Source: Rhytidiadelphus loreus (Eukaryota > Streptophyta > Bryopsida > Hypnales > Hylocomiaceae). From it: a DNA stretch of 64,000 bases. Numbering within the stretch: position 1 is the stretch's first letter; each line of letters begins with the position of its first letter. The stretch spans positions 23,540,760-23,604,759 of the forward strand of contig OX344762.1 in the NCBI GenBank assembly GCA_947034895.1, given 5' to 3'. Below are positions 61,114 through 64,000 of the stretch, one piece after another. The notes below the pieces were generated by a model. That model was not told the DNA's origin and searched no databases. It worked only from the letters and a program-made list of their open reading frames with translations. The translations under genes were made by a program, and so were the position numbers.

Positions 61114-62221
61114 CCTCTAAAAGTTAGATTTTTACCTTTTTACTGATTCTAATTGGCGTTGGTTGTCAATGAGTTTTTTGTGATAGGAATAGGGGGTAGG
61201 GAGGTTGATTAGACTAAAAATGACCTTCTAAATTCAATGGCGCAATCTTTTTGCGATTTGGAGTTGAACTCCAAAAGTTAAAGTTTAGGACCAACATAAA
61301 AATCCTAATACGGTGAAAATCCTAAAAAATAACTAAGGATGAAAATCTTACATAACAAGGTTACCTAGGTTAGAAAGGAAGGGGAAGGGCGCCCCGGGAG
61401 AGGACCCCTTCTCCCTCACAAAATACCCCTTTTCCTGTACTTGGGACTGTTGGTCCCGCTTATGTGAAGATTTTGATCATTTTTGGCCAAAACTCTTGAG
61501 TCTTGTTTTTTGGCTTCTTTTAGAGCCGTTGTTGGTGTTTTCCAAGGAGTGTAGAGGACTTTGGGGGTCCTTCTACACCTTGTTACTATGAAGTATTGTG
61601 TCGAGTTGATCATTGATTGTTGTCCTTGAGTCTTGATGTTATACTAACCCTAGAGCTCACCTTCCACCGCACCTTGATGATGTCGCTTTGGAGGCCCTCT
61701 TGTTTTGTATTTTCTTCAACCTTGTGGTACTAACCCTTGCTACTAACCCTGAGTTATTCTATCCTTGTCATTAATTCAAGTTCCATGTGTGGTATTGGCT
61801 CTAGTCTCTTTTGTCCTTGTTAAGGAAAAGAGTGGAGTGGTTCCCTTTGGGGTAATAAAACTCTACATTTCCTAGTTGGTCCCAAGTCCTAGATTGTGTG
61901 TTAAAAGGTCTATTAGACGGTGGAGCTCTAAACCTCCAGAGGTTTACAAGTCCTAGATTTGGTGTTAAACTCAAATCGACAGCAAAGCTTTGAACCACCC
62001 ATCCAATTAATCCCAAAATTTAGTTTTCAAAACACGTTGCAAACAAACCAAAGTTTAGCATCCAAAATAGAGTTTTCTTAAAGCTACGATTAAGTGTCAA
62101 GTCCCGACCTTTACAAAATATCCCTAGATATTTAAATTCCCTTTCCAAGCACCAGTGAGATCTCCGCTCTCAAGTTGCCAAGGAGTTTGGATACTCTTCT
62201 GTTTTAGTTTTTTTCTTCATG

Positions 62222-62990
62222 AGGGCCAAGCCAGCCCCCGCAAGCTCAAGCTAGCCGAGACAACAACCCCTAGCAGCCGGGTAGCAAGCCGCCCAGTCAG
62301 CCATCCGGGTAGGCAACCCCCAGCCAATCGGTAGTAGGCCCGAGCTGGGTAGCAGGCCCCAATCAAGACTTCAAGCCATCCAACAGCCGAGACAACAAGC
62401 CCCTAGTAGCGGTTGTTGCCATTCTGTGTTCTTTTTTGTGAGTTTGAGAGGTTCTTAGGGAAAAAGGGAAAACAAATTAACCACAAAATTAGTATAGAAG
62501 TAGAATGGATTAGCATAGGGGAAAAGATATAGATTAGCATAGAAGTAGAGTGGGTTAGCATAGAGAGGAAGAAGTATAGATTAGCATAGAAGTAGAGTAG
62601 GTTAGCATAAAGAGGAAGAAGCATTTGTTAGGCCAAGGTTTGGGGAATTATTGGGTTGGGGTTTTGGAAAACTACTGCATTAGGTATCAGGGTCCTACTA
62701 GGCTAAAGCTTTAGAGAACTATTGAGCTAGGGTTTTGGAAACTGTTGCGCCAAATATCGAGGTTCTGCTGGGCCGGGTATCGAGGCTCTTTGCTGGATTT
62801 TGGGGGTTTGCTAAAGGTGGAGGCTTCGGGATTTTGTTGGACTAGGCTTCATGATTCCGTTGGACTAGGGCATTGGGATTCTACTGGGCCGAGGTTCAGG
62901 GAATTGTTGGGCTAGGTTTCAGAGTTTTGTTGGCTGGATTTTGGGGTTCTATTGGCCGGGCTTTGGGGTTCTGCTGGACTAGGTTTAAGA
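62222..62990. repeat. Run of degenerate minisatellites
   Basis: Three kinds in succession: a GC-rich segment with GCCGAGACAACAA/AGCCGGGTAG words (62222-62410); a ~45-48-bp unit (TTAGCATAGAAGTAGAGT...GAGGAAGAAG) at about 62489, 62534 and 62582; and a G/T-rich unit of TTTTGGGGTTCTGCTGG type with GGTATCGAGG (62640-62990). They fill the middle of the LTR-family element. Confidence 0.75.
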
Positions 62991-64000
62991 GGGTCTAGAG
63001 AAAGAGGAAGGTAGGAAAAAGAAAACCCTCCTAACCTAAAACACTCAAAGGCGACAAGGCAAGCACCCTTTGGGCGTGACCCACAGTACAACAACAAAGG
63101 ATCTACAATTCTCGCCAAAGGAATCACCACAAAGAGTAGATAGAAGTAGAAAACTAGCACCTTCAAATGCTCCTCACTTGACCTCACACCTCTCCATGAG
63201 TGTCACATAAAATAGGGAGGGGGAGGAGAGAAGAAGAAACTAAATAGAAGGGGAGATTAGAAGGAAATCTCAAGGACCATTGAGGTCCATGGGAGGGGTC
63301 AAACGTAAGAATCAAGAAGGTCGTGCCTCATTAGTGGCGTAAGAAGGGTTGGTAAATGCCACCGGGACATAAGAATTAGCGTAAGTACCATTATTATAGC
63401 CATCAATAGGGTGTAAAAAAAAGGACAAGAGGGAAGTTAAAGAAAATGGAAACCTCCAAACTTAGGGGCTTATTGGATGACATCTATAAAGGAAAATTGG
63501 CTAATTTTCCTACAAGTAAGGAGGATGACTATGCATGCGGAAGATCTCAGTCAACCCTTGCTCAAACTTCAATACGAAGTTAGACACTAACCCATCCTAT
63601 ACCCCTGTCCCTTCCAGTTTTGAAAATTATTAGGTGGGGCCGAGATCTAGAGGGAGATAGACCTAGGTTCAGGTCAAAATTGATAGAAGAAACTTAAAGT
63701 AGAGGTCTAAAGGTTTCCAAAAACCTAAAATATTCCAAAATCGAAGTCATATTGAGTACAATACGGACAAATGAAGTTTAGTAGTCATAGTGGATGAAAA
63801 TAGTTCATTTTGTTGGGTGGACCCCTCTTTAGGACGGCGAAGCTTTGACTATAGATACTTTGAAGTTTGTAATCAAGTTAAAATTAGACAAAACTACGGC
63901 AAAGCTTTGAACCTCTATAACCTCCTGTTTCTAAAGTTTTAGCTTTGAACCTTTATAACTTTTTGTTTCCAAATTTTTGTTTCCAAAACTATTGGAAACT

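Larger units (their letters stand above)
59849..64000 (+). mobile_element. Second LTR-bounded element of the family, runs off the window
   Basis: Starts TGTGAGCCCCAAATTCGTC, matching the minus-strand start of the 31.5-36.6 kb element (TGTGAGCCCTCAAGTTGGC). It stays colinear with it: CATGCAGGTG, AAGCATATCAGGGAGTCAA, GGCTGCGATAAAATTTCACT, the conserved open frame, ATTCAATGGCGCAATCTTTT, then a GGTATCGAGG minisatellite. The copies are well diverged. The right end lies beyond 64000. No gag-pol domains are visible. The left 5-bp flank would be AAAGT. Confidence 0.7.

Overview
This is a repeat-dominated stretch of a land-plant nuclear genome. Support for that: a spliced plant-type laccase with six exons, an L1-clade plant LINE with a C-terminal RT zinc-binding domain, Arabidopsis-type telomere units (CCCTAAA), and plant-style hAT, CACTA, Tourist and LTR elements. 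Intergenic DNA is AT-rich, and the only GC-rich blocks are the LINE, one satellite array and a few islands. I cannot name the species. A seed-free plant (bryophyte, lycophyte or fern) with a large genome is possible, but this is only an impression. No rRNA, tRNA, CRISPR array or prokaryote-style operon was seen.

Layout. 0-7.2 kb: a degenerate 37-bp tandem repeat, a decayed hAT transposase on the minus strand and pieces of a TTAA-flanked repeat family. 7.2-14.85 kb: a TTAA-flanked element split by a nearly complete 7.06-kb LINE, which itself carries a telomere-repeat insertion. 15.1-19.4 kb: a GC-rich 161-bp satellite of 26 copies. 20-30 kb: more TTAA elements, one split by a 5.07-kb hAT transposon with a perfect 8-bp target duplication. 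30-37 kb: another TTAA element split by a 5.09-kb LTR-bounded insertion. 37-51.3 kb: small inverted-repeat elements, a (TA)43 microsatellite, a LINE tail and a CACTA element nested in a MITE. 51.3-59.8 kb: lower-repeat DNA holding the only intact gene, a secreted laccase at 54.15-57.2 kb. 59.85 kb to the end: a second copy of the LTR-bounded family in the opposite orientation, running off the window.

How it fits together. The laccase is the only gene for which I see a complete reading frame and host function (cell-wall or phenolic oxidation). Everything else recognisable is mobile DNA, mostly dead: the LINE ORF2 has one nonsense codon, LINE ORF1 has frameshifts plus the telomere insert, and the hAT transposase has several nonsense codons and a frameshift. 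The most informative structure is nesting with exact boundaries. The TTAA family is the oldest layer and serves as landing site for a LINE, a hAT and an LTR element. The small elements fall into four families with clear target duplications: TTAA, TA, TAA/TTA and a 3-bp CACTA type. Two divergent LTR-family copies keep the same 71-codon open frame, which is the least explained coding signal in the window.
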